From the NCBI RefSeq assembly GCF_000710035.2, contig NZ_JMJJ01000005.1, positions 744,001-808,000 on the forward strand: 64,000 bases of DNA. The letters are read 5' to 3'. A program made the position numbers and the translations under genes. How positions within the stretch are numbered: the first letter of the stretch is position 1; each line of letters begins with the position of its first letter. The notes under the pieces were generated by a model. That model ran no database searches, was not told the DNA's origin, and worked only from the letters and a program-made list of their open reading frames with translations. Of the stretch, positions 49,356 through 59,657 are shown piece by piece. The stretch comes from Pantoea ananatis LMG 2665. Its GTDB lineage: Bacteria; Pseudomonadota; Gammaproteobacteria; Enterobacterales; Enterobacteriaceae.

Positions 49356-50873
49356 TTACCCTTCGTTATGCAGCTCGAGGTTTTCGACTTCGTTTTGACG
49401 GGCGATGGCTTTCGCATCGTCGTTACGCAGGGATTCCAGATATTCAAGATAGCCCTGATCGACGTCTTTCGTCACGTAGATGCCGTTAAAGACGGAGCAC
49501 TCAAACTGCACGATATCCGGGTTCTCTTCCCGTACGGCTTCGATAAGGTCATCGAGATCCTGGAAAATCAGCGCATCTGCTTTGATAATCTGGCGAATCT
49601 CTTCCACTTCACGGCCGTGGGCAATCAGCTCGGTCGCGCTGGGCATATCAATGCCGTAGACGTTAGGAAAGCGCACTTCCGGCGCGGCAGACGCAAGATA
49701 GACCTTTTTCGCGCCCGCCTCTCGCGCCATCTCGATAATCTGCTCGGAGGTGGTGCCACGAACAATTGAGTCATCAATCAGCAGCACGTTCTTATCGCGA
49801 AACTCAGCGCGGTTAGCGTTGAGCTTGCGGCGAACGGCGCTGCGGCGCAGTTGCTGTCCCGGCATGATAAAGGTGCGGCCCACGTAGCGGTTTTTCACAA
49901 ACCCCTGACGGTAAGGCTTATCAAGGATGCGGGCGATTTCCAGCGCGGTATCCATCGAGGTTTCCGGAATGGGAATCACCACGTCGATATCCAGATCTTC
50001 CCACTCGCGGGCGATCTTCTGACCCAGCTTGGTGCCCATGCGCACGCGGGCGCTGTAGACCGAAATCTTATCCAGGAAGGAGTCCGGACGCGCAAAATAG
50101 ACGTATTCGAACAGGCAAGGATTGTTTTTTGGGTTTTCGGCACACTGACGGGTTGAAAGCTGCCCCTGCTCAGTGATGTAAACCGCTTCACCCGGTGCCA
50201 CGTCACGGATAAATTCAAAACCCAGGGTATCCAGCGCGACGCTTTCGGAGGCGACCATGTACTCGGTACGGCCATCGGCAATGACGCGTTTGCCCAGCAC
50301 CAGTGGCCGAATGCCGTTAGGATCGCGGAAGGCGACCATGCCGTGACCGATGATCATCGCCACCACGGCATAGGCGCCACGCACCTGCTGGTGGACGGCA
50401 GCGATGGCGGCAAACACGTTATCGGCTTCCAGCGGATAGTGCTGAAAACGATCCAGTTCCTGCGCAAAGATATTCAACAGGATTTCAGAATCGGAGGTGG
50501 TATTAACGTGACGGCGGCCTTTTTCGAACAGCTGCTTACGCAGCTCGTGGGCATTGGTCAGGTTACCGTTATGGGCAAGGGAAATACCGTACGGCGAGTT
50601 AACGTAGAATGGCTGGGCTTCAGAAGCGCTGGAGCTGCCCGCGGTAGGATAGCGTGCGTGACCAATCCCCATGTTGCCTTGTAAACGTTGCATATGACGC
50701 GCTTCGAAAACATCGCTGACCAGACCATTAGCCTTACGCAGGCGGAAGCAGTTCAGCGCATCGATGGTACAAATGCCTGCGGCATCCTGCCCACGGTGCT
50801 GGAGCACCGTTAACGCGTCATAGATCGACTGGTTGACCGGCATGAAACCGGTGATACCGACAATACCGCACAT
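49356..50873 (-). CDS. purF: Amidophosphoribosyltransferase
   Basis: A 505-residue enzyme of the first committed step of purine synthesis, transferring glutamine ammonia to PRPP. The N-terminal nucleophile Cys2 (MCGIVGITG) starts the glutaminase domain, with [11 protein letters not shown]. The phosphoribosyltransferase domain has the PRPP loop [17 protein letters not shown]. Its length equals the E. coli enzyme. It follows cvpA and shares the PurR-controlled promoter upstream of cvpA. Confidence 0.97.
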   Translation of the reverse strand: MCGIVGITGFMPVNQSIYDALTVLQHRGQDAAGICTIDALNCFRLRKANGLVSDVFEARHMQRLQGNMGIGHARYPTAGSSSASEAQPFYVNSPYGISLAHNGNLTNAHELRKQLFEKGRRHVNTTSDSEILLNIFAQELDRFQHYPLEADNVFAAIAAVHQQVRGAYAVVAMIIGHGMVAFRDPNGIRPLVLGKRVIADGRTEYMVASESVALDTLGFEFIRDVAPGEAVYITEQGQLSTRQCAENPKNNPCLFEYVYFARPDSFLDKISVYSARVRMGTKLGQKIAREWEDLDIDVVIPIPETSMDTALEIARILDKPYRQGFVKNRYVGRTFIMPGQQLRRSAVRRKLNANRAEFRDKNVLLIDDSIVRGTTSEQIIEMAREAGAKKVYLASAAPEVRFPNVYGIDMPSATELIAHGREVEEIRQIIKADALIFQDLDDLIEAVREENPDIVQFECSVFNGIYVTKDVDQGYLEYLESLRNDDAKAIARQNEVENLELHNEG

Positions 50874-50910
50874 GTTGTCATTTCCTCATTAAGCCGTACG
50901 CCCGGTGGTC

Positions 50911-51396
50911 TCACCGGGGCAAAAAACTCGACGTGCTTTTCAGGTAGTCAAAAAACCACCTGATTATAGAACTGAACTCGGGAATAAGTTGAGACTGCTG
51001 CCAGTCCGGGCTCTTTGAAAAGCCCGTGAATGTATCCAGGAAGAACAGCAGAGCGGCCACGATGAGCACACCACGCAATGCCCCGAAACAAACGCCTAAT
51101 ACCCGATCGGTTCCCGACAGGCCAGTTTTCTCAACCAGCGAGCCGATAACGTAGTTCACGATTGCGCCCACAATCAGGGTCGCGATGAACAGCACCGCAA
51201 TCGCGATTCCGTTACGAACCAGTTCGTCGTCAAAACCTGTGAACCAGACTGCAAGGTAGGCATAGTAATGACTGGCGACAAAAAACGCGCATCCCCAGGT
51301 AACAAGAGATAAGGCTTCGCGGACAAACCCTCGAACCAGGCTGACCAAAGCCGAAAAACCAACTACCGCAATAATGACGTAATCAATCCAGATCAT
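50911..51396 (-). CDS. cvpA: CvpA family membrane protein
   Basis: A 161-residue inner-membrane protein with four predicted helices. The sequence ([62 protein letters not shown]) follows E. coli CvpA, which is needed for colicin V production and, in other work, for envelope stress tolerance. The ATG at 51396 gives the family length; GGAAGAG precedes it. First gene of the cvpA-purF unit behind a PurR box. Confidence 0.95.
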   Translation of the reverse strand: MIWIDYVIIAVVGFSALVSLVRGFVREALSLVTWGCAFFVASHYYAYLAVWFTGFDDELVRNGIAIAVLFIATLIVGAIVNYVIGSLVEKTGLSGTDRVLGVCFGALRGVLIVAALLFFLDTFTGFSKSPDWQQSQLIPEFSSIIRWFFDYLKSTSSFLPR

Positions 51397-51460
51397 GAAC
51401 TCTTCCAGCGCCAGTGCCATTGCACCCCTGCTTCCAGTTCGGGGCGCATTCTAACAGAAA

Positions 51461-51476
51461 AAGAAAACGTTTGCGT
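51461..51476. promoter_or_regulatory. PurR operator of cvpA-purF
   Basis: AAGAAAACGTTTGCGT, or ACGCAAACGTTTTCTT on the minus strand, matches the PurR box (ACGCAAACGTTTGCGT consensus) and, as I recall it, the E. coli purF operator. A -10-like TTAGAAT on the minus strand lies just downstream (near 51448-51454), so the repressor would cover the -35 region. It lies about 65 bases before the cvpA start. Confidence 0.85.
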
Positions 51477-51503
51477 AGAGGTTTTCAGGTTCTGCATCCA
51501 TAA

Positions 51504-51534
51504 AAAAGGCGATGAAAAAATCCGTCTTCGCCTG
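51504..51534 (-). terminator. Possible weak terminator upstream of the cvpA promoter
   Basis: On the minus strand GGCGA pairs with TCGCC around a T-rich loop and is followed by six T residues. It could end transcripts from dedD before the cvpA promoter. The stem is short. Confidence 0.4.
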
Positions 51535-51615
51535 TGTCATTTTCACCCCGCTAACAGGCTGAAAAGTGGTCAGAAATTTAGCGTTAAGCCGGGTCAGGCA
51601 CTGCCGTTCTCATCC

Positions 51616-51656
51616 CGATTGGCGCTGCCTGTTATTTCTATCGGCAGCGCCAATCG
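51616..51656. other. Perfect 14-bp inverted repeat downstream of dedD
   Basis: CGATTGGCGCTGCC (51616-51629) and GGCAGCGCCAATCG (51643-51656) are exact inverted copies around a 13-base AT-rich loop, beginning just after the dedD stop. No T run follows on either strand, so it is likely an mRNA end-protecting stem or a factor-dependent stop. Confidence 0.65.
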
Positions 51657-51661
51657 GCGCT

Positions 51662-52453
51662 TTAGCGGGCGCTGTAAGACTTAACCACGCCGCTCAAGCC
51701 TGAAACGTTCTTCAGCTCGCCGACGGCCGCCTGCATCTTCGCTTTTGACGCATCCGGCCCCACATAAATGCGGGTGATTTGCCCCTGCACGGGCGTAGAC
51801 GGCACGGTATAGGCCCGGTAACCCGACAGGCGCAGTTTCGCCACAATCTCGTTAACCTTGCTGGCGTTCTTGAGTGCGCCTAACTGAACAACGTAAGCCT
51901 GACCGGCAGGCTGCGTTTCTTTGGGCTGCTCCGCAGGCGCGGTTTTTTCCGCAGGCTGCGACTGCTCGGCCGGTTTGGTTTTTTCAACAGGCTTAGCCTG
52001 CTCAACCGGTTTGGTTTTTTCTACCGGTTTGCTCTGCGTCTGCTCGACCGACTTCGGTTTAGCCTGCTCAACCTGTTTGGGTCGGGTTGGCTCAACCGGC
52101 CTGGCTTTCGGCGCTGTCGTGGCCGGAGACGAATGGACCGGTGGCGGTGAGACCACGCTCGGTTCGCTACTTTGCTCGGGCTGACTGCTGCCCTCGGCGG
52201 CGGCATCATCATCCGTATCAGAATGGCTGACCGCACTGCCTGCGCCTGCTGGCGGATGCGCAGGCAGCGACTGCGTCACCGGCGGCACCATTTCGCTGTC
52301 CTGCTGGTCATCGGGTTTGGGCACCAGCGGGATCGCGGCAAATTCTTCTTTATAATGTTTTTTCTTACCATCCAGCAGCCCCGGCAATACGATCACGCCG
52401 ACGGCCACCAGAATAACGGTACCGACTAAACGGTTTTGAAACTTACTCGCCAC
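51662..52453 (-). CDS. dedD: SPOR-domain cell division protein DedD
   Basis: A 263-residue bitopic membrane protein recruited to the septum. It has a short cytoplasmic N terminus, one helix (about residues 9-25, VGTVILVAVGVIVLPGLLDG), a long proline- and lysine-rich linker and a C-terminal SPOR domain of about 75 residues (AYVVQLGALKNASKVNEIVAKL to the end). The linker holds KPVEKT/KPVEQA-type tandem repeats and makes the protein longer than E. coli DedD (220). The start is GTG at 52453 with GGAG upstream, as in E. coli, and it overlaps folC by 11 bases. Confidence 0.93.
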   Translation of the reverse strand: MASKFQNRLVGTVILVAVGVIVLPGLLDGKKKHYKEEFAAIPLVPKPDDQQDSEMVPPVTQSLPAHPPAGAGSAVSHSDTDDDAAAEGSSQPEQSSEPSVVSPPPVHSSPATTAPKARPVEPTRPKQVEQAKPKSVEQTQSKPVEKTKPVEQAKPVEKTKPAEQSQPAEKTAPAEQPKETQPAGQAYVVQLGALKNASKVNEIVAKLRLSGYRAYTVPSTPVQGQITRIYVGPDASKAKMQAAVGELKNVSGLSGVVKSYSAR

Positions 52454-53711
52454 GTCCTTTCTCCGTTTCAATCGATTCCATAACCTGCGCCACCGTCAGG
52501 AAAGAGCCGCAGACCAGAATAATATCCTGCGCTTCCGCCTGCTGGCGCGCCTGGTGCCAGGCCTGTTCAACATCCGCAAATGCCTGAGCGGACGTTACGT
52601 GCGCCATGAGCTGCTCCGCGCTGGCACCGCGCGGACCGGCCAAGGGTGCGCAATACCAGCAGTCCACCTGAGGTGCCAGGGCCGCCAGAGTGCCCGCAAT
52701 GTCTTTATCGTGCAGCATCCCCACAACCGCATGGACGCGTCCGCTTTGCGGCAATGCAGCCAGTCGCGAGGCCAGATAGGTCGCCGCATGCGGATTGTGG
52801 GCAACATCCAGAATCACCCGTGGGGATTCGCTGATGGTCTGAAAGCGTCCCGGTAAAATCGCCAGCGGCAGATGCGCACGAATGATTGCATCGCTCACGT
52901 TCAGCCCGGAGGCGCGCAGCGCCACCAGTGCGGTAGCCGCATTCGGCAATGGCACCTGAGGCAGCGGTAAATCATGCAGCTCGCCTTGCGCATCGCGCAG
53001 CGACCAGCTCTCTGCCTGCTGATCATAGTGCCAGTCGCGCCCGTGCTGCATTAACCGCGCACCTTTTTCATGGGCAACCTGAGCAATTGTGGCAGGCATA
53101 TCAGGTTCACCGACCACGGCGGGTTTCGCCTGGCGGAAGACACCGGCTTTTTCCCGGCCAATACTTTCACGGTCCGGGCCAAGCCAGTCGGTATGATCCA
53201 GCGCGATACTGGTAATCACCGCGACATCCGCATCGACAATATTGGTCGCGTCCAGCCGACCGCCCAACCCGACTTCCAGAATGACGACATCCAGCCCCGC
53301 CTGCTTAAACAGGTTAAGCGCCGACAGCGTGCCAAATTCAAAGTAGGTCAGAGAAACCGTCCCCCGTCCGGCCTCAATGTCGGCAAAACTGGCGCTGTGT
53401 TGGGCTTCACTGAGTTCCTGCCCCTGAATCCGGACGCGCTCGGTGTAGCGCACAAGGTGCGGCGAGCTGTAAACCCCAACCCGATAGCCGGCTGCCATCA
53501 GTAAGGTTTCCAGGGTGCGACAGGTGGTACCTTTGCCATTGGTGCCCGCAACGGTAAAAACGAAGGGTGCAGGCTTGAGCAGGTCCAGACCTTGCGCCAC
53601 CTGGCGAATACGATCCAGGCCCAGTTCAATCGTCTGAGAGTGGAGGTGCTCAAGATAATAAAGCCACGTGGCCAAAGGCGACGTGGCTTGAGGAAGGTGA
53701 AGATTGTCCAT
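52443..53711 (-). CDS. folC: Dihydrofolate/folylpolyglutamate synthase
   Basis: A 422-residue Mur-ligase-like enzyme that forms dihydrofolate from dihydropteroate and glutamate and then adds further glutamates. The ATP loop is FTVAGTNGKGTTCRTLETLL, followed by GVYSSPHLVRYTERVRI, LEVGLGGRLDATNIVDADV, ITSIALDHTDWLG and DVAHNPHAATYL. It lies 91 bases after accD, with a perfect hairpin between, and overlaps dedD. Confidence 0.96.
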   Translation of the reverse strand: MDNLHLPQATSPLATWLYYLEHLHSQTIELGLDRIRQVAQGLDLLKPAPFVFTVAGTNGKGTTCRTLETLLMAAGYRVGVYSSPHLVRYTERVRIQGQELSEAQHSASFADIEAGRGTVSLTYFEFGTLSALNLFKQAGLDVVILEVGLGGRLDATNIVDADVAVITSIALDHTDWLGPDRESIGREKAGVFRQAKPAVVGEPDMPATIAQVAHEKGARLMQHGRDWHYDQQAESWSLRDAQGELHDLPLPQVPLPNAATALVALRASGLNVSDAIIRAHLPLAILPGRFQTISESPRVILDVAHNPHAATYLASRLAALPQSGRVHAVVGMLHDKDIAGTLAALAPQVDCWYCAPLAGPRGASAEQLMAHVTSAQAFADVEQAWHQARQQAEAQDIILVCGSFLTVAQVMESIETEKGRGE

Positions 53712-53770
53712 ATGTCCCGTTTTGCAAATTTATACCCGATGAAAGCCGCAAGGTATACGGTGCATTGGTG

Positions 53771-53793
53771 GAAGGCGCGACCTGCGCGCCTTC
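53771..53793. other. Hairpin between accD and folC
   Basis: GAAGGCGCG-ACCTG-CGCGCCTTC (53771-53793) is a perfect 9-bp stem with a 5-base loop and no T run, an intercistronic stem-loop right after the accD stop. Confidence 0.6.
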
Positions 53794-53802
53794 TGTCTCC
53801 TG

Positions 53803-54717
53803 TCAGGCCTCGTTGCTCTCCGGATGGCTCGTCGCAGGTGCGAACGCTTCACCGTCGTGCAGCGGTGCGGGCAGATTCATCATTTTTGCCAGCAGACTCG
53901 CCAGTTTATAGCGCATTTCCGGACGACGAATGATCATATCAATCGCCCCTTTCTCGATTAAAAACTCACTCCGCTGGAAGCCCGGCGGCAGTTTTTCACG
54001 AACGGTCTGCTCAATCACACGTGGACCCGCAAAGCCGATCAGGGCTTTAGGTTCGGCAATATTCAGATCGCCCAGCATCGCAAAGCTGGCAGACACGCCG
54101 CCCATGGTCGGGTCGGTCAAAACCGAAATATACGGCAGACCGCGTTCCTGCATTTTCGCCAGCGCGGCACTGGTTTTGGCCATCTGCATCAGCGACATTA
54201 ACGCTTCCTGCATACGCGCACCGCCACTGGCGGAGAAGCAGATCAGCGGGCAGTTATCTTCCAGCGCCTGCTCAACAGCCCGGACGAAACGTGCGCCAAC
54301 CACCGATCCCATTGAGCCGCCCATAAAGGCGAATTCAAAGGCGGCCGCCACAACCGGCATACCGTGCAGCTGACCTTTCATCACGATAAGCGCATCTTTC
54401 TCATTCGTGGCTTTCTGTGCAGCAACCAGACGATCTTTATACTTTTTGGAATCCCGGAACTTCAACAGATCCTTGGGTTCCAGCTCGCTGCCCAGCTCAA
54501 CCAGCGTGCCCTGATCGAGCAGGCTCGCCAGGCGCTCACGGGCATGCATGCGCATGTGGTGGTCGCACTTAGGGCAGACCTCAAGATTACGCTCCAGCTC
54601 GGCACGATAAAGTACCTGGCCACAGCTGTCGCATTTCGTCCACACCCCTTCCGGAATACTGGCGCGACTTGTGGGCGTAATGTTGCTTTTATTAAGAATG
54701 CGTTCAATCCAGCTCAT
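53803..54717 (-). CDS. accD: Acetyl-CoA carboxylase carboxyltransferase subunit beta
   Basis: A 304-residue beta subunit of the carboxyltransferase of acetyl-CoA carboxylase, which makes malonyl-CoA for fatty acid synthesis. The N-terminal zinc ribbon has [20 protein letters not shown] and a following PKCDHHMR; the crotonase-fold domain shows [38 protein letters not shown] and [14 protein letters not shown]. The length equals E. coli AccD. The 161-base gap to dedA holds a perfect CTGCTGAA/TTCAGCAG stem and a CCCTGAG/CTCAGGG stem. Confidence 0.97.
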   Translation of the reverse strand: MSWIERILNKSNITPTSRASIPEGVWTKCDSCGQVLYRAELERNLEVCPKCDHHMRMHARERLASLLDQGTLVELGSELEPKDLLKFRDSKKYKDRLVAAQKATNEKDALIVMKGQLHGMPVVAAAFEFAFMGGSMGSVVGARFVRAVEQALEDNCPLICFSASGGARMQEALMSLMQMAKTSAALAKMQERGLPYISVLTDPTMGGVSASFAMLGDLNIAEPKALIGFAGPRVIEQTVREKLPPGFQRSEFLIEKGAIDMIIRRPEMRYKLASLLAKMMNLPAPLHDGEAFAPATSHPESNEA

Positions 54718-54878
54718 TGATGACCTTTCTGTTTAAAACTGACCTGGTCCAGTCGTCTTGATACTGCTGAAAACCGCTTCAGCAGACGGTAAATGTCGCT
54801 CATTAAACCACAACCAATTAAGACTGTGGATAAAAATCTGGTCTTACCCCTGAGCAACGCGGCTACTCAGGGATAATT

Positions 54879-55529
54879 TTACTGCTTAGCCTGGCGGCGA
54901 TGGCGCCAGATTTCAATCACACCTGGCAGAATCGACACCACGATGATCCCGAGGATAAGCAGCTTAAGGTTTTCCTGTACCACGGGCAAATCGCCAAACA
55001 GATACCCCGCATAGGAAAACAGCAGCACCCAGGCCAGCGCGCCCGCGACGTTAAACAGGGCGAAGTGGCGGTAGGACATGTGCCCCATTCCGGCGACGAA
55101 AGGCGCAAAGGTCCGCACGATGGGCACGAAGCGCGCCAGGATAATGGTTTTCCCACCGTGCCGGGCATAAAAGGCATGGGTTTTATCCAGATAGCTGCGG
55201 CGGAAAATTTTCGAGTTCGGGTTGCTGAACAGCCGTTCGCCAAAGAGTTTGCCGATGGTGTAGTTCACGGCGTCCCCCAGAATAGCGGCAATGACCAATA
55301 GCGCCACCATGAGATGCACGTTGAGATCGTTACCCGGCAACGCGGCCAGCGCCCCTGCCACGAACAGCAGTGAATCACCCGGCAAAAACGGCGTGACGAC
55401 TAAGCCCGTTTCGCAGAACAAAATCAGAAACAGGATGGCGTAGATCCAGATGCCATACTGCGCGACTAATTCGGCCAGATGCACATCAATGTGCAGAATA
55501 AAATCGACCACAAAATGGATAAACTCCAT
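54879..55529 (-). CDS. dedA: DedA family membrane protein
   Basis: A 216-residue inner-membrane protein of the DedA/VTT family, now linked to lipid-carrier scrambling and proton-dependent envelope homeostasis. The signature segments are [56 protein letters not shown] and [16 protein letters not shown]. It matches E. coli DedA (219 residues). It lies 25 bases after truA in the operon. Confidence 0.95.
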   Translation of the reverse strand: MEFIHFVVDFILHIDVHLAELVAQYGIWIYAILFLILFCETGLVVTPFLPGDSLLFVAGALAALPGNDLNVHLMVALLVIAAILGDAVNYTIGKLFGERLFSNPNSKIFRRSYLDKTHAFYARHGGKTIILARFVPIVRTFAPFVAGMGHMSYRHFALFNVAGALAWVLLFSYAGYLFGDLPVVQENLKLLILGIIVVSILPGVIEIWRHRRQAKQ

Positions 55530-55554
55530 AACGATCCCTTGTACGTAAGGTTAA

Positions 55555-56358
55555 TTAATCCGCGAGGAACAATGGCCCCATCGCCGGCTGAGGTAAAGCA
55601 AAATGCACGGGATAATCCACCGCCACCAGATAAAGCCCTTCGGCTTTCGCCGTTGCCGCCGCCAGCGTGCGATCTTTAGCCGCCAGCAGTTCCGCCATCC
55701 AGGATTCTGACTGATTGCCGCAGCCAATTTCCATCAGACTACCGACAATATTGCGCACCATATGGTGCACAAACGCATTGGCTTTAATATCGACAATCAC
55801 ATAAGGCCCGTGGCGCGTGACGTTCAGGTGCATCACGTTGCGCCACGGCGTTCGCGACTGACACTGCACGGCGCGGAAAGAGGTAAAATCATTCTCGCCC
55901 AGCAGGCACTGTCCGGCGCGCTGCATCTTTTCTACATCCAGAGGATAGTAAAAATGCGTCACGCCATTACCCAGAATCGCCGGACGGAGCCGCTGATTGT
56001 AGATCAAATAGCGATAACGCCTGGCGGTTGCGCTAAAACGCGCGTGAAAGTCGTCCGGCACCGCCTTGACCCAACGTACAGCGATATCGTCTGGCAGATT
56101 GGCGTTCACGCCCAGCGTCCAGGCGGCATCGGCGCGCTGCGCAACGGTTTCAAAATGTACTACCTGGCCTGTGCCGTGTACGCCAGCATCGGTGCGGCCG
56201 GCACAGAACACGCTGACCGGATGGTCGGCCACTTTCGACAGCGCCCGTTCCAGCTTTTCCTGCACGCTGCGCACTTCCTGCTGACGTTGCCAGCCATAGT
56301 AGCGGCTGCCGTCGTACTCGATGCCCAGTGCCAGTTTTTGTGTCTGACCTTCTGACAT
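55555..56358 (-). CDS. truA: tRNA pseudouridine(38-40) synthase TruA
   Basis: A 267-residue pseudouridine synthase that modifies positions 38-40 of tRNA anticodon arms. The catalytic aspartate is in [19 protein letters not shown]; other family motifs are [16 protein letters not shown] and [19 protein letters not shown]. Its ATG overlaps the stop codon of usg in the form TGATG, so translation is likely coupled. Confidence 0.97.
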   Translation of the reverse strand: MSEGQTQKLALGIEYDGSRYYGWQRQQEVRSVQEKLERALSKVADHPVSVFCAGRTDAGVHGTGQVVHFETVAQRADAAWTLGVNANLPDDIAVRWVKAVPDDFHARFSATARRYRYLIYNQRLRPAILGNGVTHFYYPLDVEKMQRAGQCLLGENDFTSFRAVQCQSRTPWRNVMHLNVTRHGPYVIVDIKANAFVHHMVRNIVGSLMEIGCGNQSESWMAELLAAKDRTLAAATAKAEGLYLVAVDYPVHFALPQPAMGPLFLAD

Positions 56359-57368
56359 CAGTACATGTACTCCTGAACCAGCTTCTCAGCGGTCTTCACC
56401 GCCATCAGCGCACCGCCGAAACGGACGTTGTCGGCCACCGACCAGAACTGCAACAGCTCAGGAATGCCGTAGTCGTTACGCACACAGCCAATGCTCAGTT
56501 CATCGCTGCCCGAGGCATCGGTAACCGGCGTCGGCACCGCATCCTCTTCGCTCAGATGAATATCCGCAGCCAGCGCCAGCTCTGCCCTTGCCTCTTCCGC
56601 CGACAGCGGGCGCAGGTTTTCAATATGTACGATCTGCGCATTGCCATAAAATACCGGCGCCTGAATGCTGCTGACCGCCACGGGCAAACCCTCGTCCTGC
56701 AGGACTTTACGTACCTGATCGACCAGGCGGCGCTCGCTTTCTACGCTGCCTTCGCTATCTGCCAGCTGCGGCAGAAGGTTAAAGGCCAGCTGGCGGCCAA
56801 AATGGTGTTCGTCAGCGGGCACGCCGTTCAGCAGACGCGCACTCTCACCGGCCAGCGCATCCACGGCCACTTTGCCGTGGGTGGAGACAGAGATCAGATT
56901 GGTGACCTGTAAACGGCCCAAACCTGCCGCATCCACCAGCGGTTTGATTGCCGTCAGCAGTTGACTCACCAGATTATCCGCCACGCTGATGATGTTGCGA
57001 TTACGGTAATCGGCCAGCACCTGTGGATTCACATCCGGCACCACCAGCGGCACGTCCGGTGACAGGGCAAACAGCTCGCTGCTGTCGATCACCAGACAGC
57101 CCGCGCCCGCCGCCTCTTCGGCATAGCGTTCTGATGCATCGCGACCGGCAACAAAAAAGGCCAGCTGCGCCTGTGACCAGTCAAACCCGGCCGCGTCTTC
57201 AACGCGCACAGAACGTCCTTCAAAACGTTTGATTTCACCGGCACCGTTGTCGCTCGCCAGCAAATACAATTCACCAACCGGGAACTGGCGTTGAGCCAGT
57301 AGTTCCAGTACAGCGTTCCCTACTGCGCCTGTTGCGCCCAGTAGCGCAATATTCCAGCCGTCAGACAT
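56358..57368 (-). CDS. usg: Usg, aspartate-semialdehyde-dehydrogenase-like protein
   Basis: A 336-residue relative of aspartate semialdehyde dehydrogenase, known as Usg in E. coli, of unproven activity. The NADP-binding start is [20 protein letters not shown]. Where the true enzyme has its catalytic cysteine in an NCST-like motif, this protein reads ADNLVSQLL, so the usual chemistry is not expected. The C terminus ([28 protein letters not shown]) matches Usg. It lies between pdxB and truA, as in E. coli. Confidence 0.94.
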   Translation of the reverse strand: MSDGWNIALLGATGAVGNAVLELLAQRQFPVGELYLLASDNGAGEIKRFEGRSVRVEDAAGFDWSQAQLAFFVAGRDASERYAEEAAGAGCLVIDSSELFALSPDVPLVVPDVNPQVLADYRNRNIISVADNLVSQLLTAIKPLVDAAGLGRLQVTNLISVSTHGKVAVDALAGESARLLNGVPADEHHFGRQLAFNLLPQLADSEGSVESERRLVDQVRKVLQDEGLPVAVSSIQAPVFYGNAQIVHIENLRPLSAEEARAELALAADIHLSEEDAVPTPVTDASGSDELSIGCVRNDYGIPELLQFWSVADNVRFGGALMAVKTAEKLVQEYMY

Positions 57369-57403
57369 GTTGGTTTACCTCAGACAATGACATAAAAACA
57401 GAA

Positions 57404-57421
57404 GGCGGTGATGTCACCGCC
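57404..57421 (-). terminator. Hairpin after pdxB
   Basis: GGCGGTGA (57404-57411) and TCACCGCC (57414-57421) pair perfectly; on the minus strand the stem is followed by TTCTGTTTTT. A moderate terminator between pdxB and usg, probably leaky. Confidence 0.55.
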
Positions 57422-57474
57422 CGGGGATTCAGAATTATCCCTACCTTCAGCCGCGCGTTACCCGGCTGAACCCA

Positions 57475-58608
57475 TCAGGTTGAGGATAATATGGCGTTAA
57501 AGCCCAGCTGAATAAGCTGCTCAGCGGTGGCTTCATTATCACAGTTCACCTGTAATGATGACCATTCGCGACGCTCTTCATACTGTTTGCGCAGGCGGTC
57601 AAACTCGCCCGGTTTTGCCGCCACTTTTCGCAGGGGCGCATCATCGCGGCGCACATCATACACCAGATGCACTAACCGTTTCAGCGTTGGCTGATCGAGC
57701 GGCCCGTTCAGGCTGATCTGGCTGAATTCCGGCGTCGGTAGCAGGCTACTCAGCGGCACCTGCTGCGGTTGGCCAATAAAGTCGCACCAGGCCTCAAACA
57801 CCTGAGTCGTGCCGCGCGCCTTGCCCTCCAGGGTGTAACCGGCAATGTGGGCCGTCGCGATATCCACCTTATCCAGCAGCGCCAGGGAGAGATCCGGTTC
57901 AGGTTCCCAGACGTCCAGCACCACGCTGAGATCGTGACGCATGTTCAGGACTTCCAGCAGCGCGGCGTTATCCACCACCGGGCCGCGGCAGGCGTTAATC
58001 AGAATGGCGTTGGGCTTCAGGGCCATCAGCCGCGCGGCATCGGCCAGATGCCAGCTCTTGTAGGGGCCAGATTTAAACAGCGGCGTATGAAACGTTAAAA
58101 TATCGGCCTGTTCCACCAGCGCATCGAGCGAGTGAAAATCCTCTTTGTCACCCCGGTCAGCGCGCGGCGGATCGCACAGCAGGGTTTTCACGCCCCAGGC
58201 TTCAAGGCGTTTCTGCAATCGCCCGCCCACGTTACCGACGCCCACAATGCCCACCGTGCGATCGCGCAACTGAAAACCGTCGCGCTCCGCCAGCAGCAGC
58301 AAGGCAGAAAAAACATACTCTACGACGGCGATCGCGTTACAGCCCGGCGCGGCAGAGAAGGCAATGCCCGCCTGCTCAAGCCAGTCTTCGTCAATATGAT
58401 CTGTGCCCGCGGTTGCCGTGCCGACAAACTTTACGGGCTTGTCCTGCAGTAGCGCAGCGTTAACCTGGGTCACGGAACGCACCATCAGGCCATCGGCATC
58501 GGCCAGTTGGGCTTCAGGAAGCGGCCTGCCAGGGACAGCGACCACCTCGCCCGTGCGGCTAAAGAGTTCACGGGCATAGGGCATGTTTTCATCGATGAGA
58601 ATTTTCAC
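57475..58608 (-). CDS. pdxB: Erythronate-4-phosphate dehydrogenase
   Basis: A 377-residue D-isomer-specific 2-hydroxyacid dehydrogenase that oxidises 4-phosphoerythronate in pyridoxal phosphate synthesis. The NAD motif is [17 protein letters not shown]. The arginine is in [11 protein letters not shown], the acid in [10 protein letters not shown] and the histidine in [21 protein letters not shown]; a PdxB-specific C-terminal dimerisation domain follows. The start is GTG at 58608, behind AGGA by 8 bases, which gives the E. coli N terminus ([14 protein letters not shown]). The frame upstream is not used. Confidence 0.96.
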   Translation of the reverse strand: MKILIDENMPYARELFSRTGEVVAVPGRPLPEAQLADADGLMVRSVTQVNAALLQDKPVKFVGTATAGTDHIDEDWLEQAGIAFSAAPGCNAIAVVEYVFSALLLLAERDGFQLRDRTVGIVGVGNVGGRLQKRLEAWGVKTLLCDPPRADRGDKEDFHSLDALVEQADILTFHTPLFKSGPYKSWHLADAARLMALKPNAILINACRGPVVDNAALLEVLNMRHDLSVVLDVWEPEPDLSLALLDKVDIATAHIAGYTLEGKARGTTQVFEAWCDFIGQPQQVPLSSLLPTPEFSQISLNGPLDQPTLKRLVHLVYDVRRDDAPLRKVAAKPGEFDRLRKQYEERREWSSLQVNCDNEATAEQLIQLGFNAILSST

Positions 58609-58757
58609 CACGGCTTTCCTGTGTGTTGCATTTAAGGGCGCTATTTTGGCACAAAAGCTCCGCGTTAGCCTAACCACGCTGTACAGTGAGTGCTAAGGCT
58701 GGCAGAAAGGGGCAACACAGGCGTACACTGCGGCGGGTCTGAGGCTGGAGTCATATT

Positions 58758-59657
58758 ATGTTCTTTTTGTTCCCGCTGTTTGCGGTCTTGATTTGGTCGG
58801 TTAATGCTATCGTTAATAAATTATCGGCGAGTGCCATCGAGCCTGCGGCGATTTCTTTTTATCGCTGGTTACTGGCGTTGCTGGTCCTGACCCCGTTTGT
58901 GTTACCGGGTGTGATACGGCAATGGCAGACGATCCGGCCGCACCTCATGCGCTTGATGGTTCTGGGTCTGCTGGGCATGGCGCTGTACCAAAGTCTGGCC
59001 TACTATGCCGCGCACAGCGTGAGCGCCCTGTTTATGGGTATTATCGCCGCGCTAATCCCACTGTTAACGGTATTGCTCAGTGTGGTCATACTGCGCATTG
59101 CCCCGACCGTGGGGATTCTGGCGGGCAGCCTGATCTCCTTTTGTGGCTTAATCTGGTTGGTCAGCGCAGGCAATCTTGATCAGTTGCTGCATCACGGCAT
59201 CGGAGCAGGTGAAGCCATGATGCTGGCGGCCTCAGCCAGCTATGCGCTTTATGGCGTGATGACCAAACGCTGGTCAATTCCGCTGCCGGTCTGGCAGAGC
59301 CTGTATGTGCAAATTGCCTTTGGCGTTCTGTTGCTGTTACCCGGCTTTCTGATGACGCCGGACGTGGCGCTTACGCCGCATAACCTTCCGCTGGTGGCCT
59401 TTGCCGGGCTGTTTGCCTCGATTCTTGCCCCCTGGCTGTGGATCCATGGCGTGCAAAAATTAGGTGCCAGCATCACCAGCATCTTTATGAATTTGACGCC
59501 AGTTTTTACCGCCCTGATTGCGGTGCTGTTTCTGCATGAGCATCTGCACAGCTATCACTGGATCGGCGGCGGTCTGACGCTGACGGGCGTTTTGCTGGCA
59601 CAGCGGCTGCGCAGGCCGCTTAGCGCGCGCAAATCGATCAAGGCCGATCCGCGCTAA
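58758..59657 (+). CDS. EamA-family (DMT) transporter
   Basis: A 299-residue inner-membrane protein with ten predicted helices and two EamA repeats (residues about 5-135 and 150-285), typical of drug/metabolite transporters that export small metabolites. Landmarks are LIWSVNAIVNKLSASAIEPAAISFYRW and LTPVFTALIAVLFLHEHLHSYHWIGG. The substrate is unknown. The ATG follows GGAG by 7 bases. Its 3' end overlaps that of the convergent histidine kinase gene by 20 bases. Confidence 0.88.
   Translation: MFFLFPLFAVLIWSVNAIVNKLSASAIEPAAISFYRWLLALLVLTPFVLPGVIRQWQTIRPHLMRLMVLGLLGMALYQSLAYYAAHSVSALFMGIIAALIPLLTVLLSVVILRIAPTVGILAGSLISFCGLIWLVSAGNLDQLLHHGIGAGEAMMLAASASYALYGVMTKRWSIPLPVWQSLYVQIAFGVLLLLPGFLMTPDVALTPHNLPLVAFAGLFASILAPWLWIHGVQKLGASITSIFMNLTPVFTALIAVLFLHEHLHSYHWIGGGLTLTGVLLAQRLRRPLSARKSIKADPR

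Noticed and set aside
55762..56355. 197-codon frame antisense to truA
   Set aside because: Shadow frame; truA is certain on the other strand.
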